This document shows positions 43,039 through 51,575 of a stretch of 64,000 bases of DNA, one piece after another. The translations under genes were made by a program, and so were the position numbers. Source of the DNA: JL08 sp039969355 (GTDB taxonomy: Bacteria; Pseudomonadota; Alphaproteobacteria; Rhodobacterales; Rhodobacteraceae); NCBI GenBank assembly GCA_039969355.1, contig JBDVOA010000008.1, positions 62,001 through 126,000 on the forward strand, in the 5' to 3' direction. The notes beneath the pieces are model-generated. The model had not been told where the DNA came from. It was given only the letters and a program-made list of their open reading frames with translations, and searched no databases. Position 1 is the stretch's first letter; every line of letters starts with the position of its first letter.

Positions 43039-44564
43039 TGGCGGCTGACACAACTCAGCACGTTGCAAAAACGCTGATCGATCACCTCCCGGTTCTGCCG
43101 ATTTTGATCCCCCTCATCGCAGCGCCTCTGTGCGTTCTGCTTGGTAGCCGCCGGCTGGCATGGCCGATTGCTTTTGGGGCAAGCGTGTTGTCCTTTATCG
43201 CGTCCAGCCTGTTGTTGGGGCAGGTCATTGATGGCGGGTTCCTATCCTACTGGCTGGGCGGATGGGCGCCTCCATTAGGTATCGAATATCGAGTTGACGC
43301 GGCAAACGCCTTTGTTCTTTTCCTCATTTCCGGCATCAGTTCGGTCGTTCTGATCTATGCCTCCGAGAGCCTGAAAAGCGAGATTCCCGAGGCCAGTCAC
43401 ACCCTGTTCTACTCTTGTTTTTTGCTTTGTTTTACTGGGCTTATGGGTGTCGCGGTAACAGGCGACGCCTTTAACGTCTTTGTGTTTCTTGAGGTGTCTT
43501 CCCTGTCGACCTACGTGCTGGTTGCACAAGGGGCGCATCGGGACAAACGCGCGCTGACGGCCGCTTATGACTACTTGATCATGGGAACCATTGGCGCCAC
43601 TTTTTTTGTGATCGGCATTGGCTTTCTTTACATGGCGACCGGAACGCTCAACATGGCTGATCTGGCCGACAGGATCGCGGATCAGGGGGCAAGCCGAACG
43701 GTGCAGGCCGCGTTTGCCTTTATCGTCGTTGGCATGGGGCTAAAGCTCGCGATCTATCCGCTGCACTTATGGCTGCCAAATGCCTATACATTTGCGCCCT
43801 CCGCGGTAACTGCTTTTCTAGCGGCGACCGCCACCAAGGTGGCGGTATACGTCATGATCCGCTTCATGTTTTCGGTGTTTACACCCGATTTTGATTTCGA
43901 AGTGGCCGTGCTCTACTATGTTATCCTTCCATTTGGATTAATTGCGATGTTCCTGGCCTCCTTCGTCGCGATTTTCCAGAATGATTTCAAACGGATGCTG
44001 GCCTATTCCAGCATCGCCCAGATCGGGTATATGCTGCTGGGTATCGGTCTGGTTTCATCAACGGGCTTGACCGCCGCAATTGTCCATCTTTTCAACCATG
44101 GCATCACCAAAGCCGCCTTGTTCATGGGCGTCGGCGCATTGGTCCTCAAATGCGGCAGTTCTTTTTATGACCGCATTCCGGGCATGGGAAAGACGATGCC
44201 ATGGACAAGCGCCGCAATCGTCATTGGCGGCGTCAGCCTGATCGGTGTACCTGGCACAGCCGGTTTCGTCAGCAAATGGGTATTGGTACAGGCCGCGCTT
44301 GAAAAAGGCTGGTGGCCAATAGCAATTCTGATTGTTCTGTCTTCGCTTTTGGCCGTGATTTACGTCTGGCGGGTGGTTGAAGTGCTTTATGTCAAGCAAT
44401 CCACCAAGGGTGATACGCTGGACGAAGTACCACTGAGCATGCTGATCCCCATGTGGGCGATGGCGCTGGCCTGCATTTACTTTGGTCTGAACACCGACAT
44501 TACGCTGGCTGCAGCGCGCGCCGCAGCAGATGGCCTGATGGCTGGTCCGGTCGGGTTGCAGTAG
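43038..44564 (+). CDS. mnhD: Mrp/Mnh antiporter large subunit, MrpD type
   Basis: A 508-residue antiporter-like protein with about 14 helices, related to NuoN/M/L of complex I. Key charged residues are in place: Glu in FLEVSSLSTYVLVAQG, Lys in GMGLKLAIYPLHLWLP, and Lys in FNHGITKAALFMGVG. The motif AYTFAPSAVTAFLAATATKV is of MrpD kind. Such subunits move protons or cations across the membrane. This is the first of three large subunits in the operon. Confidence 0.92.
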   Translation: MAADTTQHVAKTLIDHLPVLPILIPLIAAPLCVLLGSRRLAWPIAFGASVLSFIASSLLLGQVIDGGFLSYWLGGWAPPLGIEYRVDAANAFVLFLISGISSVVLIYASESLKSEIPEASHTLFYSCFLLCFTGLMGVAVTGDAFNVFVFLEVSSLSTYVLVAQGAHRDKRALTAAYDYLIMGTIGATFFVIGIGFLYMATGTLNMADLADRIADQGASRTVQAAFAFIVVGMGLKLAIYPLHLWLPNAYTFAPSAVTAFLAATATKVAVYVMIRFMFSVFTPDFDFEVAVLYYVILPFGLIAMFLASFVAIFQNDFKRMLAYSSIAQIGYMLLGIGLVSSTGLTAAIVHLFNHGITKAALFMGVGALVLKCGSSFYDRIPGMGKTMPWTSAAIVIGGVSLIGVPGTAGFVSKWVLVQAALEKGWWPIAILIVLSSLLAVIYVWRVVEVLYVKQSTKGDTLDEVPLSMLIPMWAMALACIYFGLNTDITLAAARAAADGLMAGPVGLQ

Positions 44565-44565
44565 G

Positions 44566-46062
44566 ATGGGGGGCCTTTTGGATACAAATACTGCCATAGT
44601 GCTCAGCATGTTGATCCCCGCAGCTGCAACTGTGTCCAACATGGTGCTGCGCAACAGTCCGGATTTGCGTGATGCCGTGACGTTTGCTGCATCTCTTGCA
44701 ACTTTTGGCGTCGTTCTGACGATACTCTCAAACGTTGGGAGCGGTACAACAGAACCTTACGTGTTGTGGGCAGTGATGCCGGGACTTGACCTCGCATTTA
44801 ATGTTGAGCCGCTGGGCCTGCTATTTGCCATCGTCGCTTCTGGCCTATGGATCCTGACGCATATTTACGCCATCGGCTACATGCGCGGAAACAACGAGGA
44901 ACACCACGCCCGGTTCTTCGCCTGTTTCTCCTTCGCCATCGCCTCGGTGATGGGCATTGCATTTGCCTCTAACATGTTCACGCTGTTCCTGTTTTACGAA
45001 CTGCTGACCCTGTCGACCTACCCTCTGGTTGCCCACAAAGGCACACCCGAAGCGGTGCGCGGTGCGCGCACGTATCTTGGCATCCTGATCGGCACATCCA
45101 TTGGTCTGCAACTCGTCGCCGTGATCTGGACGTATACCATCACCGGCACACTGGACTTCACCAAAGGTGGTATTCTGGACGGCCATATACAGGGTCCGTT
45201 GGTCGCAGTTCTGCTTGCGCTCTATGCCTTTGGCATCGGCAAGGCCGCTTTGATGCCATTTCATCGCTGGCTGCCTGCCGCGATGGTGGCCCCTACTCCG
45301 GTGTCTGCACTGCTGCACGCTGTTGCGGTGGTCAAAGCTGGTGTTTTCACCATGCTCAAGGTCGGCATCTACATCTTCGGTATCGATTTTCTGGCGGAAA
45401 CCGGCGCCTCTGAATGGCTGATGTGGCTGGCCGCATATTCGATCATCGCCGCCTCTGTCGTTGCTATGACCAAGGACAACCTCAAGGCGCGTTTGGCCTA
45501 TTCTACAATCAGTCAGTTATCCTACATTACGCTGGGCATGGCGCTTGCCACATCAATGGGCGCGCTCGGTGGCGGTCTTCACATCGCGACCCATGCTGTT
45601 GGCAAGATCACGCTCTTTATGTGCGCTGGCTCAATCTATGTCGCGACTCATAAGACCAACATTAGTCAGATGAACGGATTGGGCCGCGTGATGCCGTTCA
45701 CCTATGGCGCATTTCTGGTTGGCGCGCTGTCAATCATTGGCCTGCCGCCATTTGCAGGGTCGTGGAGCAAGTGGCTCCTCATCGTGGGCGCAGCCGATAC
45801 CGGACAACTTGTCATGATCGGCGTTTTGATGCTCTCGTCCCTGCTGAATGTGGTTTATCTGCTCTCGATCGTCGGTCGAGGTTTTTTCCTGCGTGATCCG
45901 GATGCGCCGGATACAGTCGAGAAAAGCGAGGCCTCGACCTTTGTTTGGGGTCCACCCGTGGCAACGGCAGGCCTTTGCCTGATCCTATTCTTTTTCGCGG
46001 GCGATGTGGCTGACTTTCTGGCTCCTATCGTCGCGCCACCCACAACAGCAGCGGCAAACTAG
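44566..46062 (+). CDS. Second large antiporter subunit, MrpA-N/NuoL-like
   Basis: A 498-residue antiporter-like protein. Its signature HRWLPAAMVAPTPVSALLHA with VVKAGVFTMLKVGIYIFG is closer to MrpA/NuoL than to MrpD. It retains Glu in FYELLTLSTYPLVAHKG, Lys in GIGKAALMPFHRW, and Lys in HAVGKITLFMCAG. It lacks the long C-terminal extension of MrpA; that function is split off to the DUF4040 gene at 41604. So this operon carries a split MrpA. It starts one base after the stop of the first large subunit. Confidence 0.9.
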   Translation: MGGLLDTNTAIVLSMLIPAAATVSNMVLRNSPDLRDAVTFAASLATFGVVLTILSNVGSGTTEPYVLWAVMPGLDLAFNVEPLGLLFAIVASGLWILTHIYAIGYMRGNNEEHHARFFACFSFAIASVMGIAFASNMFTLFLFYELLTLSTYPLVAHKGTPEAVRGARTYLGILIGTSIGLQLVAVIWTYTITGTLDFTKGGILDGHIQGPLVAVLLALYAFGIGKAALMPFHRWLPAAMVAPTPVSALLHAVAVVKAGVFTMLKVGIYIFGIDFLAETGASEWLMWLAAYSIIAASVVAMTKDNLKARLAYSTISQLSYITLGMALATSMGALGGGLHIATHAVGKITLFMCAGSIYVATHKTNISQMNGLGRVMPFTYGAFLVGALSIIGLPPFAGSWSKWLLIVGAADTGQLVMIGVLMLSSLLNVVYLLSIVGRGFFLRDPDAPDTVEKSEASTFVWGPPVATAGLCLILFFFAGDVADFLAPIVAPPTTAAAN

Positions 46063-46074
46063 GGAGCGCACGAT

Positions 46075-46473
46075 ATGGCCGAGAAAACCAAACCGTCCCC
46101 CCCCGCGACTGTCGAGGCAAAGCCGGTGGCGGAAAAACCAAAAAGGCTCAATTCGCCCTACCCTGCAATCGGGGAATGGCTGATGTTCGTGGATAACCCT
46201 AAGCACGTCGACAAGATCGTTTACAGTCTCTACGTGCTTTGCGCGTGCCTGTTCGCTGCGGATTTCTTCTATCACAAGCATGTTTACCTAGCGCTTGAAA
46301 AAGTGCCCGGATTTTATGCGCTATATGGTTTCTTCATGTGTGCCGCCTTGGTGATCTGTGCAAAGGCGATGCGGCTATTCCTGAAACGGGACGAGGATTA
46401 CTACGCGCCATATGATGTAGAAGCCGAGGACTACCCCGAGGACGGGTTGGACAAGGATTCGCATTATGGCTGA
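46075..46473 (+). CDS. Small membrane protein inside the antiporter operon
   Basis: A 132-residue protein. The first 35 residues are Pro-, Lys- and Ala-rich and likely disordered. Two membrane helices follow at about 55-72 (IVYSLYVLCACLFAADFFYH) and 80-102 (GFYALYGFFMCAALVICAKA), and the tail is strongly acidic (DEDYYAPYDVEAEDYPEDG). No standard Mrp subunit matches. It overlaps the next large-subunit gene by eight bases, so it is part of the operon. It may be an accessory or assembly subunit of this Mrp type; that is inferred from position only. Confidence 0.75.
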   Translation: MAEKTKPSPPATVEAKPVAEKPKRLNSPYPAIGEWLMFVDNPKHVDKIVYSLYVLCACLFAADFFYHKHVYLALEKVPGFYALYGFFMCAALVICAKAMRLFLKRDEDYYAPYDVEAEDYPEDGLDKDSHYG

Positions 46474-48163
46474 ATCCTTCCCCGTCGCCTTCCTGTTCTT
46501 TGCCGGTGCAGCTTTGCTCTTGGCCCTGCCGCGCGGACCTGCACGTGCAAGCCTGCTACTGATTGTTCCGGTAGCCGCTCTGCTAATGGTCTGGTCACTG
46601 CCCGAGGGCACCCTCTGGTCTGTCAACATGATGGGCATCGATCTTGAGTTCACGCGGGTTGATCGATTGTCGCGTATCTTTGGCCTGATCTTCTGTGTCG
46701 CAGCGTTTCTGGGCAATCTCTATGCATGGCACGTCAAGGACACCATACAACAGGTGGCAGCGCTGCTTTACGCAGGTTCTGCCATTGGCGCGGTCTTTGC
46801 CGGTGATCTGATTACCCTGTTCCTGTTCTGGGAAGGCACGGCAATCACCTCCGTTTTCCTGATCTGGGCGCGACGCACCGAGGGGGCGTACTACACCGGT
46901 GTAAGATATCTGGTCGTGCAAATCGGCTCAGGCGTATTGCTGCTTGCCGGTGCAGCGCTCTACTGGCATGAAACTGGGTCGCTCACGTTTGAAAAGATGA
47001 CACTGGGAAGCATTGGGACTTGGCTGATATTTTTCGCCTTTGGCATCAAATGTGCCTTTCCGTTGCTACATAACTGGCTACAGGACGCGTACCCCGCAGC
47101 CACGGTCACCGGCACCGTCGTCCTGTCCGCGTTCACCACGAAATTGGCGGTCTATTCTCTGGCACGCGGTTTTCCGGGAACCGAGATGCTTGTCTACATC
47201 GGTGCGGTGATGACGCTGTTTCCGATCTTCTTTGCGGTTATCGAAAATGATCTGCGCCGCGTTCTGGCCTATTCGCTTAACAACCAACTTGGTTTCATGG
47301 TCGTAGGTGTGGGCATAGGGACAGAATTGTCGCTGAACGGCACGGCGGCTCATGCGTTTGCCCACATACTCTATAAAGCTTTGTTGTTCATGAGCGTTGG
47401 GGCTGTCCTGTTTCGCACTGGCACGGCAAAGGGATCAGAGCTGGGTGGGCTATATAAAACCATGCCGTTGACCATGATATTCTGTGTCATTGGCGCCGCC
47501 TCGATCTCGGCTTTTCCGCTCTTCTCCGGCTTCATCTCAAAATCACTGATCCTGTCTGCAGCATCGCATGACGGATACTACATTGTTTGGGGTGCTTTGC
47601 TGTTCGCCTCTGCAGGTGTGTTCCACCACTCTGGCATCAAGATCCCATACTTTGCCTTCTTTGCGCATGACAGCGGTATGCGGCCTAAAGAGGCACCGCT
47701 GCATATGCTGCTGGCGATGGGCATCGCGTCTTTCCTTTGCATCTTCATCGGTGTGTTTCCAGGAACACTTTATGCCATGCTGCCGTTTGACGTGGATTAT
47801 GTGCCTTACACGACAACTCACGTCATCACTCAATTGCAACTACTGTTCTTCTCGGCTCTTGCGTTCACCATCCTGATGAAAACGGGCATCTACCCGCCGG
47901 AACTGAAATCGGTGAACCTTGATACAGACTGGTCATACCGGCGCGCGCTTCCGAGATTGCTCGCCGGTATCGTGCCCGCAGTTGCCAACCTGTGGGCTGG
48001 TGTAACTGGCTTTTGGATGAGAAGGTTCGAGAGAATCGTCCATCGGCTCTATTCTTCTCACGGACCGGAAGGCCGAATTTCAAGAGCCTGGCCAACTGGC
48101 GCAATGGTTCTATCAATAGCCGTCTTGCTTGGCGTTACTTTGCTGGTCGAATTCTTTAGCTGA
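46466..48163 (+). CDS. Third large antiporter subunit, MrpD/NuoM-like
   Basis: A 565-residue antiporter-like protein with about 14-16 helices. It has Glu in LFLFWEGTAITSVFLIW, Lys in GIKCAFPLLHNWLQDAYPAA and Lys in HILYKALLFMSVGAVLF. The proton-path residues expected of a working subunit are therefore present. The sequence TVTGTVVLSAFTTKLAVYSL differs from both other large subunits. A C-terminal extension of about 70 residues ends with one more helix (MVLSIAVLLGVTLLVEFF). It is the last gene of the operon and makes three large subunits in total. Confidence 0.9.
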   Translation: MAESFPVAFLFFAGAALLLALPRGPARASLLLIVPVAALLMVWSLPEGTLWSVNMMGIDLEFTRVDRLSRIFGLIFCVAAFLGNLYAWHVKDTIQQVAALLYAGSAIGAVFAGDLITLFLFWEGTAITSVFLIWARRTEGAYYTGVRYLVVQIGSGVLLLAGAALYWHETGSLTFEKMTLGSIGTWLIFFAFGIKCAFPLLHNWLQDAYPAATVTGTVVLSAFTTKLAVYSLARGFPGTEMLVYIGAVMTLFPIFFAVIENDLRRVLAYSLNNQLGFMVVGVGIGTELSLNGTAAHAFAHILYKALLFMSVGAVLFRTGTAKGSELGGLYKTMPLTMIFCVIGAASISAFPLFSGFISKSLILSAASHDGYYIVWGALLFASAGVFHHSGIKIPYFAFFAHDSGMRPKEAPLHMLLAMGIASFLCIFIGVFPGTLYAMLPFDVDYVPYTTTHVITQLQLLFFSALAFTILMKTGIYPPELKSVNLDTDWSYRRALPRLLAGIVPAVANLWAGVTGFWMRRFERIVHRLYSSHGPEGRISRAWPTGAMVLSIAVLLGVTLLVEFFS

Positions 48164-48359
48164 TCCGGCCAATTTCCGCGCAAGTTAAGGCTTGAACATT
48201 CGCTGGCTTGAAATTGACGTCTAATAATGCGCCAAGACGTTGTACTTTTGGCGCCTGCTTCGGCATAATAGCCAGAAATACGTTACGAAAAACGTTAACC
48301 ACCCTCTGTTAAGGAGCGTGGAAGTAACCGAGGCAGAGGCGACAGCGCCGGAGCATTTG

Positions 48360-49019
48360 ATGCTTGAGTTTGAGAATGTGAGCAAGTCCTTCTGGACGGG
48401 TACGCAGCGCAAGGTTATTCTTGATCGCGTCTCTTTTCGTGTGGATCTTGGAAACTCATTGGGCATCCTTGCGCCCAACGGCACCGGCAAGACGACTCTT
48501 ATCAATATGATGGCAGGCCTTGAAAAACCCGACGAGGGCGAAATTCGACGCATGTGCAATATCTCGTTCCCACTGGGTTTCATGGGCGGCGTGGTCACCA
48601 AAATCTCGGCTCTCGAAAACAGCAGATACATTGCTCGACTCTATGGCCTTGATCCCGATTATGTAGAAAGCTTCTGCCGGTGGCTCTGCAATCTTGGCGA
48701 GTATTTTGAGCAGCCGTTGGGCGTCTATTCCGCGGGGATGCGAGGTAGGTTTTCATTTGCGCTGATGCTCGCGCTTGATTTTGATATCTACCTCATTGAC
48801 GAAGGTATGCCGTCGACAACTGACGTCGAGTTCAACCGAAAAGCTGGTGAAATCCTGCAAGAGCGCTTGCGCACGACAACAATCATAATCGTATCACATC
48901 AGGCTGACACGCTGGAAAAATTCGCAAGATCTGCTGCCGTTCTGGTGGACGGCCAACTTGAGATGTTCGATACCTTGGACGAGGCAAAGAGACTTTATGA
49001 CTACCAAACCCAAGGCTAG
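48360..49019 (+). CDS. kpsT: Capsule-type polysaccharide export ATPase
   Basis: A 219-residue ABC ATPase of the KpsT/CtrD/BexA group; the length equals that of KpsT. Walker A is APNGTGKTT (about 38-46), the signature is YSAGMRGRF, Walker B is FDIYLIDEG and the switch His is in IVSHQAD. The ATG at 48360 follows GGAG by six bases; upstream open sequence shows no homology. With a KpsM permease it would drive export of a lipid-linked group 2 capsule. No KpsM gene is present in the window. The end overlaps the start of kpsE. Confidence 0.88.
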   Translation: MLEFENVSKSFWTGTQRKVILDRVSFRVDLGNSLGILAPNGTGKTTLINMMAGLEKPDEGEIRRMCNISFPLGFMGGVVTKISALENSRYIARLYGLDPDYVESFCRWLCNLGEYFEQPLGVYSAGMRGRFSFALMLALDFDIYLIDEGMPSTTDVEFNRKAGEILQERLRTTTIIIVSHQADTLEKFARSAAVLVDGQLEMFDTLDEAKRLYDYQTQG

Positions 49020-50712
49020 AAAATTCAGAATCAAAAGATCGACCACAACCATTTCGTCGGGACGTGCAAGGAACACATCCACTGACAATGCTGTCGATGC
49101 CGATGCAGAGCAACAGATGTCTCCAGAGCACGAAGATATTGCACCTGAGATGGCACCCGGTTATTTTGACGCCAATGGCGAGGATGACATGCCGAGCCCG
49201 GACACTGCCCCGCCCGATAACGAAATTGAGGTCATCCGGCGCGAAGGTCTGACAGGTCGGCAGTTGCGAATGGCAAGGCGTGTCGCGCAAAAACACAATC
49301 TTTCTCCAACGTCGGACTTCGATGCCGTGCGCATCTTGCGTCTACAGGGTATCGACCCCTTCCAGCGCTCTAACCTTTTTGAATTGGTTGTCCCCGACGC
49401 AGGAGGTGAGGCACGAGACGGAAGTCCTGGCAACGCATTGGATACTTTAAAGAAGCAGCCAGGGGGTGCGGGCGCTGGTGGCAAAGCACGGATACAATTG
49501 CCTCAAACAGTTCCGACAGGTAAACAAACTCTTCCTTCGACTGAACTTAGCCCTGCTGATCGCAGGACCCGAGAAATAACAGAGATACAGCGGGATATCC
49601 TGCGCCGACGACAGCGGAAGATTGCGTTGCTGATGACGCGCCTCGCTTTTTTTGTTTTCATACCGGCTTTTATCGTCGGGTGGTATTTTTACGCGATAGC
49701 AACTCCGATGTATGCGACCAAGTCAGAATTTTTGATTCTTCAGGCTGATAATGCCGGAGGTGGCGGAGGACTAGGTGGGCTGTTATCCGGAACCCAATTC
49801 GCCACAAATCAGGACGCTATCGCCGTTCAATCCTACCTGCAATCCAAAGACGCCATGTTGCGATTGGATGAAGACGCTGGATTCGAGGCTCATTTCAAGC
49901 AGGAAACGCTTGATCCTATTCAACGCCTGAGCGAAGACCCCTCGACGGAAGAGACTTATAAAACGTTCAACAAGAATGTAAAAATCGGCTATGATCCAAC
50001 GGAAGGCGTAATCCGCATGGAAGTGATCGCTGCGGATCCTGATGTGGCTACGTCGTTTTCCAAAAAACTAATCGCTTATGCAGAAGAACGGGTCAATAAT
50101 TTGACTCAACAAAAGCGCGGCGATCAGATGAAAGATGCGCGCGAAAGCTTTGAGAACGCGGTTAAAGAGCGCCGCCTTGCCCAAGAAAACCTTGTCACTT
50201 TGCAACAAAAAGGCGCCATCCTTGATCCGGAAAGTGTCATTTTATCGTTGCGCAATCAAATCAGCACTGTCGAACTGCAATTGCTGGAAAAAGAACTGCA
50301 GCTTGCCGCGTTGCTTGACAATACCCGACCAAATCAAAGCCGCGTAGAAGGCGCGCGCGGCGATGTCCGGCGGCTGCAGGATCAATTGGTGGCGCTGAAT
50401 TCCAAGATGACAGATGCCAGCCAGGGGGAAAACTCTCTCGCAACTCTGACGCTCAACATTCAGATGGCGCAGGCAGATCTTGCGACCCGCGACCTGTTGC
50501 TCCAATCTGCTCTACAGACCATGGAACAGACCCGCATGGAGGCGGGACGGCAAGTTCGTTATCTGACGATTTCGGTCGAACCGGTCCCGTCCGAAGATCC
50601 CAGTTATCCGCGCGCATTTGAAAACACGATCTTGGCTTTTCTGATTTTTGGGGGCATTTATCTGATGATCTCAATCACCGCATCGATTTTGCGCGAACAG
50701 GTAACTTCATAA
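48997..50712 (+). CDS. kpsE: Capsule export inner-membrane protein with long cytosolic head
   Basis: A 571-residue KpsE/BexC/CtrB-family polysaccharide co-polymerase-like protein. Two membrane helices (about 208-232 and 540-562) flank a periplasmic region rich in coiled coil (residues about 370-510). This layout bridges the inner-membrane transporter and the outer-membrane exporter. The usual protein has only a short cytosolic start. Here about 200 residues precede the first helix, polar and low-complexity with one ordered-looking block, RMARRVAQKHNLSPTSDFDA. The ATG at 48997 lies inside the end of kpsT (23-base overlap). Confidence 0.87.
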   Translation: MTTKPKARKFRIKRSTTTISSGRARNTSTDNAVDADAEQQMSPEHEDIAPEMAPGYFDANGEDDMPSPDTAPPDNEIEVIRREGLTGRQLRMARRVAQKHNLSPTSDFDAVRILRLQGIDPFQRSNLFELVVPDAGGEARDGSPGNALDTLKKQPGGAGAGGKARIQLPQTVPTGKQTLPSTELSPADRRTREITEIQRDILRRRQRKIALLMTRLAFFVFIPAFIVGWYFYAIATPMYATKSEFLILQADNAGGGGGLGGLLSGTQFATNQDAIAVQSYLQSKDAMLRLDEDAGFEAHFKQETLDPIQRLSEDPSTEETYKTFNKNVKIGYDPTEGVIRMEVIAADPDVATSFSKKLIAYAEERVNNLTQQKRGDQMKDARESFENAVKERRLAQENLVTLQQKGAILDPESVILSLRNQISTVELQLLEKELQLAALLDNTRPNQSRVEGARGDVRRLQDQLVALNSKMTDASQGENSLATLTLNIQMAQADLATRDLLLQSALQTMEQTRMEAGRQVRYLTISVEPVPSEDPSYPRAFENTILAFLIFGGIYLMISITASILREQVTS

Positions 50713-50715
50713 TCT

Positions 50716-51549
50716 ATGACACATGTAAAAATAGGCGACCTGACTGTCGGGAATGATTGCCCCCTTACGATTATTGCGGGTCCTTGCCAGTTGGAAAGCG
50801 CTGATCACGCACAGATGATTGCTGGTAAAATGAAAGAGGCATGCGACGCTGCTGGCGCTCAATATGTATTCAAAGCGTCTTATGACAAGGCCAATCGAAC
50901 CTCGCTATCCGGCATTCGAGGTCTTGGCATAGATCAGGGCCTCGCAGTCCTGCAAGACGTCGGCAAGACGATTGGCGTCCCTGTCCTGACGGATGTGCAC
51001 AATGAAGCGCAATGCGCCCTGGCAGCAGAGGCCGTGGAAGTTCTCCAAATTCCCGCATTTCTATGTCGTCAGACTGACATGTTGCTGGCGGCAGGTGCCA
51101 CAGGTGCCGCGATCAATGTAAAGAAGGGGCAGTTCCTCGCTCCTTGGGAAATGCCAAATATTGTGGCCAAGATCGAAAGCACCGGCAACAAACGTATCCT
51201 GTTGACCGAACGCGGCACCAGCTTTGGCTACAATACACTTGTCGTTGATATGCGCTCGCTCCCTCAGATGGCGCAAACCGGTTATCCGGTTGTCATGGAC
51301 GCAACTCATTCCGTCCAGCAGCCGGGCGGAAAAGGCGGCAGTTCCGGCGGGCAACGGGAGTTTGCCCCGGTGATGGCGCGCGCAGCTGTTGCAACGGGTG
51401 TGGCAGCGATCTTTGCCGAAACACATCAGGACCCTGACAATGCGCCCTGCGACGGGCCTAATATGATTTATCTTGATCAGATGCCAAAACTTATCGACAT
51501 GCTGATGCAACTCGACAGGCTGGCCAAAGGCAATCCCATTTCTCTGTAG
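50716..51549 (+). CDS. kdsA: 3-deoxy-8-phosphooctulonate synthase
   Basis: A 277-residue KDO-8-phosphate synthase, joining PEP and arabinose 5-phosphate to make the Kdo precursor. Family marks are IAGPCQLESADHAQMIAG, FKASYDKANRTS, VKKGQFLAPWEM and DATHSVQQPGG. The metal-binding Cys typical of class II enzymes is in AGPCQ. The gene starts three bases after kpsE. Kdo is needed for lipopolysaccharide and for the linker that anchors KpsT-exported capsules, which explains its place beside export genes. Confidence 0.93.
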   Translation: MTHVKIGDLTVGNDCPLTIIAGPCQLESADHAQMIAGKMKEACDAAGAQYVFKASYDKANRTSLSGIRGLGIDQGLAVLQDVGKTIGVPVLTDVHNEAQCALAAEAVEVLQIPAFLCRQTDMLLAAGATGAAINVKKGQFLAPWEMPNIVAKIESTGNKRILLTERGTSFGYNTLVVDMRSLPQMAQTGYPVVMDATHSVQQPGGKGGSSGGQREFAPVMARAAVATGVAAIFAETHQDPDNAPCDGPNMIYLDQMPKLIDMLMQLDRLAKGNPISL

Positions 51550-51575
51550 CCAAATCCAAAAGAAAGACTGTACCA

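Noticed and set aside
43275..45318. Minus-strand open frames in the antiporter operon (87-198 codons)
   Set aside because: They lie opposite strongly conserved membrane genes and show His- and Gln-rich shadow composition.
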